A stretch of DNA of 64,000 nt. Source: Chrysomallon squamiferum (Eukaryota > Mollusca > Gastropoda > Neomphalida > Peltospiridae). Shown here piece by piece: positions 60,638 to 64,000 of the stretch. Position numbers and translations under genes: made by a program. The notes under the pieces are model-generated. The model made no database searches and was not told the DNA's origin. It saw nothing but the letters and a program-made list of their open reading frames with translations. Location of the stretch: NCBI GenBank assembly GCA_012295275.1, contig CM022677.1, positions 12,139,723 to 12,203,722 on the forward strand, read 5' to 3'. Each line of letters starts with the position of its first letter. Position 1 is the stretch's first letter.

Positions 60638-61755
60638 AATAGTTTAACTTTCAGGGAACTTCAAATATTTACAGCAGTTTCTTCTAATGAATATACATGT
60701 ACAGGCCTATATATATGAGCATATATCTATATATCTAGCTATCTATCTATATATGAATGTATGTATGTATTCAGATTTACAAAAATAATTTACACAGTTC
60801 TCTTAACTCACATTTAAATTGCAAATAACATGTTTCTCACAATACACTTCTTTGTAAATACAAAGAAACACCAATGAATAAGAGTTAATGGTTTACTATG
60901 GCAGTTCTTTGAAGACTGTATGCAATTATATATTATGTAACGTAGCACTTTTGTTTTAGCTCAACAGTGAAAAACCATGTTAAATATTGTGCAAGCATTA
61001 GGCTCTGGCTGCTTTTAGCTCCATTGGAAAGCTAATAAAATATGTAGCAAGATGGGAATAAAAGTAAAACCAACATATTTTTTTTCCCCAAAAAATATAT
61101 TTCAAGCATAAATTACAATATATTATAATCAGTCTAATTACCACTGTAACATTGTGTCATAGAGGTAACTGAATATATATTCGGCAGAACTTAGTTATAG
61201 TTGCAAATAGTGAAAAGCTGTGACCATTATAGTAGGTTCAGTTGATTATTTTCAGTGAAAAACATTTTCTGCTGGCGGTTATAAACCAGTGACTGTACAG
61301 AACAGCTCATTTAAAGAAGGAAAGGCTTTTGTGTGAATTTGTGGTGGGATTTTGAACAGGTGACTGTTAGACGAGTTTCGACTCTTGTCTGTGTGTATGT
61401 ATGTACAGGTAGATAGCCAAACAGACAGACACAGATACACTTTGATAATTCAATACTGAAAAGTATCAATAAAATAGTTTAACTTTCAGGGAATTCAAAT
61501 ATTTACAGCAGCTTCTTCTAATGAATATACATGTACAGGCATATATATCTAGCTATCTATATATGTATGTATGTATGTATTCAGATTTACAAACATAATT
61601 CACACAGTTCTCTTAATTCACATTTAAATTTCAAATATCATGTTTCCCACAATACACTCCTTTGTAAATACAAAGAAACACCAATGAGTAAGAGTTAATG
61701 GTTCACTATGGCAGTTCTTTCAAGACTGTATGCAATTATATATTATGTAAAGAAG
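60637..61755. repeat. Duplicated segment of about 300 bp, two copies
   Basis: 60637-60945 (AAATAGTTTAACTTTCAGGG ... CTGTATGCAATTATATATTA) is repeated at about 61471-61755 in the same orientation, separated by about 525 bp. The first copy abuts the truncated end of the copy 2 tail exon. Confidence 0.85.
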
Positions 61756-62074
61756 CCCTTCGCTTTACATAGGCAGATGACCTATAGCAAGTTCATTTTA
61801 TTCTGCTTAAAGAACAACTTACTATTCTCTGCTTTGAGTTTTCAGAGGCTAATTTCAATTAAATCAGTAGTCTAGGACCGCAAAGAAACTTTGAGAAACA
61901 GGTTTTTACTGTTGTCAGCAACTGAATGTTTGAAAGTCATTAAGAACGAATATAAGAGCTTGGTACAAGACTTTCACTTCTGGAGATAGACGTGCTTGAA
62001 AGATATGAGTATATGTGTGCTGCCTGAAAATTTGGTAGTAATTAAAGGATTATTTATTTATTTATTTATTTTAG

Positions 62075-62129
62075 ATGATACAAACGGAAGCGATTCCATA
62101 TTTTCTTCAATGATTTATGTAATAATCAC
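62075..62129 (+). CDS. Probable GPI-anchor ending, exon 1 of 2
   Basis: A 55-nt exon after TTTATTTATTTTAG, entered in phase 1 (matching Ig B at 59619) and leaving in phase 2 at ATCAC/GTAAGT. It reads DDTNGSDSIFSSMIYVIIT. The small residues NGSDS followed by a hydrophobic stretch fit an omega-site region of a GPI attachment signal. The frame continues in 62508. Confidence 0.5.
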
Positions 62130-62507
62130 GTAAGTAATCTTGGAACTATTTTCTTTTTATTAGTTATTTTATTGTAAGATTAATTGCATCAGCTTTCCTC
62201 TCAGAATATCTGCATGTATCATTTGTACCGCTCATGTATCGCTCAGTCTGTTTGTTTTGTGATTCTGTATATCTACTTTTCTGTCGGACCGTCTTCAAGT
62301 ATTTTGTGTGTGTGTGTATATATATTATCTATATATACACATGTAAAGATGTGCCTGTATCAGTGTATGTAATGATGTCTATCTACATATATTGTCTTTT
62401 TGATGTCTGTGTGCCTTTCTTGTCTGTGTCTGTGTTTATCTATTTCCGTGTGTCTAATAATTCTTTGTTTATCATTTTTATTTCATCTTTATTTTATCTT
62501 TCTTCAG

Positions 62508-62544
62508 GTTTATCAACACTTTAGTCATCACTGGTTTGCTGTAG
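62508..62544 (+). CDS. Probable GPI-anchor ending, exon 2 of 2
   Basis: Acceptor TTATCTTTCTTCAG. In phase 2 it continues TFINTLVITGLL and stops (TAG). The whole C terminus is about 30 residues: a short polar spacer, about 18 hydrophobic residues and no basic or polar residues after them, as expected for a GPI signal rather than a signalling receptor tail. It could serve copy 2 in place of the broken exon at 60341. Confidence 0.5.
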
Positions 62545-62646
62545 ATCTACAGACTCCTCAGATATAGATAAACACGGAGATATGAGATGTATAAAATATT
62601 GACAACTATCTAAATTATATTCTTGTTTCTTTTTGGGGATTTTATC

Positions 62647-62649
<3 letters not shown>

Positions 62650-62695
<46 letters not shown>
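62650..62695. repeat. (ATT)n microsatellite
   Basis: ATT tract in the probable 3' UTR or flank of copy 2. Confidence 0.95.
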
Positions 62696-62696
<1 letters not shown>

Positions 62697-62699
62697 TTT

Positions 62700-64000
62700 G
62701 TATATTTATATATGTATTAATATGATTGTATTTATTTATTTATTTTTTTAAGTTTTTCTAATTATATATCCCTAAATGAAATATATTACATATGTATGGT
62801 TCTAGAATTTAATTTGTAAGTAAATACAATATTTTATTTAGTGTGAAAGACTGATCTTATAACATTTTGACAGTTATTTTTAGAATAATTGGATAGAATT
62901 TAAAAACTGTTTTACTGATGGTAATAGAATGTTTGTTAAGCAGATTATAATTATTAGTTACGTAATAATTACGAGTTTCTTTTTATCATTTGTAAGTAAA
63001 TAGTGAATTAGTATACATCTGCCAAATACTTGTTAGAATTACAAATCAGAAGTAAGTGATCAGTTAGAATGCTGGTATCTTTTCAGTACAGATATAAATC
63101 TTGAAACTAAAAGCTGTTATTCATATTACATATATATAAATATATTACTTACATAGTTTTAGAGTTTGAATTTAAAGTAACAATGTATTCTCTGAACAGC
63201 ATCATGACTGAGAGAACAAGTAGGAATCATCTCGTTTAGCGAAGACGAAATCAAATTTCTCTTCCTAAAATTTGACATATTTCCACATTGTTTGACTGAT
63301 GTATAAGATACAACGTGAACTAAAACTGGATACAACTCAAATCTGTCATGTTGACTTATGTCTTCAACACAGTGAGATCTCCTAAAAAACGAAAAAAGAA
63401 AAACATTTTAATATGAAATTAAGTGGAGGCGTTGTAATATTTTATTCAATACTGAAATCTGTTTTCTCTGTTATACACAAATTCATACAAAGACTTGCAG
63501 ATTATTCAAATATAAGGAAGACATTTATCAGTTTAGCTAAATCTTATGTAAAGCTGTCTCTATGCTGCTGCAAAGGTCAACTCATTTTTCCTAATCTTAA
63601 TTTCCTTCAATGACAGGGTTTTCCTAGGTTGTGTTTCTGTTTTGTTATTTTCTAAAAAAGCAAATATCATGATGTATTATATATATTCAGCTTCATTTTC
63701 ATATTCGTTTCTAGATATGTGAACTTTGATAAACAATTGAGAAATGACAGACAAGTTTACAGTTTCCTTTATAGTCTGCCAAATTTCATACAAATAAATG
63801 AATTAACAGTTACTTAAATTGTGAAATTAATAATTAAACTGTAAGGTACATCTGAGCTATTTAGTGTAATTAATTAAAATTTGTTAATTTCTGCATCATG
63901 CTTAAAAATACTGTTGAGCTTTAGAAATCATCATTTTGATATAAAACGTGTATACTGGTTTGAAACTGTATGATATATTCAGTGTTCTGTTTGCTAAATG
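62700..64000. other. No gene seen; repeat shared with window start at 63090-63150
   Basis: AT-rich sequence. 63090-63150 (AGATATAAATCTTGAAACTA, AAAGCTGTTATTCAT) matches 1363-1422. A 66-codon open frame at 63413-63613 has no domain I recognise and no splice context. Confidence 0.4.

Noticed and set aside
1-64000. CRISPR array, bacterial operon or phage features
   Set aside because: Spliced Ig/FN3 exons, GT-AG introns and animal transposons show this is eukaryotic nuclear DNA; the regular repeats are microsatellites and a minisatellite without spacer structure.

Overview
This window is nuclear DNA from an animal. It is strongly AT-rich, with abundant (AAT)n, (AT)n and (CA)n microsatellites, GT-AG introns, split immunoglobulin (Ig) and fibronectin-III exons, and remnants of hAT, Tigger/pogo, MULE and non-LTR transposons. 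A lophotrochozoan, most likely a mollusc, fits the texture best, but nothing here fixes the species. No complete intact gene can be read from start to stop. Many candidate genes carry 1-2 bp indels, which could mean real gene decay or uncorrected long-read errors.

Layout: (1) 0.5-1.0 kb holds two damaged copies of a leader exon (signal peptide) with its upstream block. (2) 1.9-5.0 kb, minus strand, is a decayed leucine-rich-repeat gene. (3) 6.2-13.5 kb is a transposon graveyard: a non-LTR element (zinc-knuckle ORF1, 38-bp minisatellite, endonuclease, then a 200-bp assembly gap), a FLYWCH/MULE remnant and a complete-looking hAT element. (4) 13.5-20.5 kb is simple repeats, a dispersed repeat family, two possible minus-strand exons and a TA-flanked MITE. 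(5) 20.7-23.8 kb is an inverted copy (copy 3) of the 3' end of the Ig receptor gene plus its flank. (6) 25.5-26.9 kb is a dead Tigger-like transposase. (7) 29.7-38.6 kb is Ig receptor copy 1 (Ig A, Ig B, transmembrane/tail exon), with a reverse-transcriptase remnant and a nested MITE in an intron. (8) 40.5-42.8 kb is the 3' end of a gene with three successive one-helix membrane exons and a Lys-rich tail. (9) 45.2-48.2 kb is an Ig-Ig-FN3-TM receptor with an ITAM-like cytoplasmic tail. (10) 49-53 kb holds two more copies of the leader block, an intact unrelated leader exon, a SINE-like repeat and a pogo-type MITE. (11) 56.3-62.5 kb is Ig receptor copy 2, with a frameshifted TM exon and, further 3', a two-exon ending that looks like a GPI-anchor signal.

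The connecting theme is a birth-and-death cluster of Ig-superfamily surface receptors. Almost every junction is phase 1, so leader, Ig, stalk, transmembrane, GPI and signalling-tail exons are interchangeable in principle. The distal Ig A domain differs far more between copies than the Ig B domain or even the adjacent intron, the pattern expected of diversifying recognition domains. Together with the ITAM-like tail this resembles an immune or allorecognition receptor cluster. That functional reading is inference; the exon structures are read directly from the sequence.
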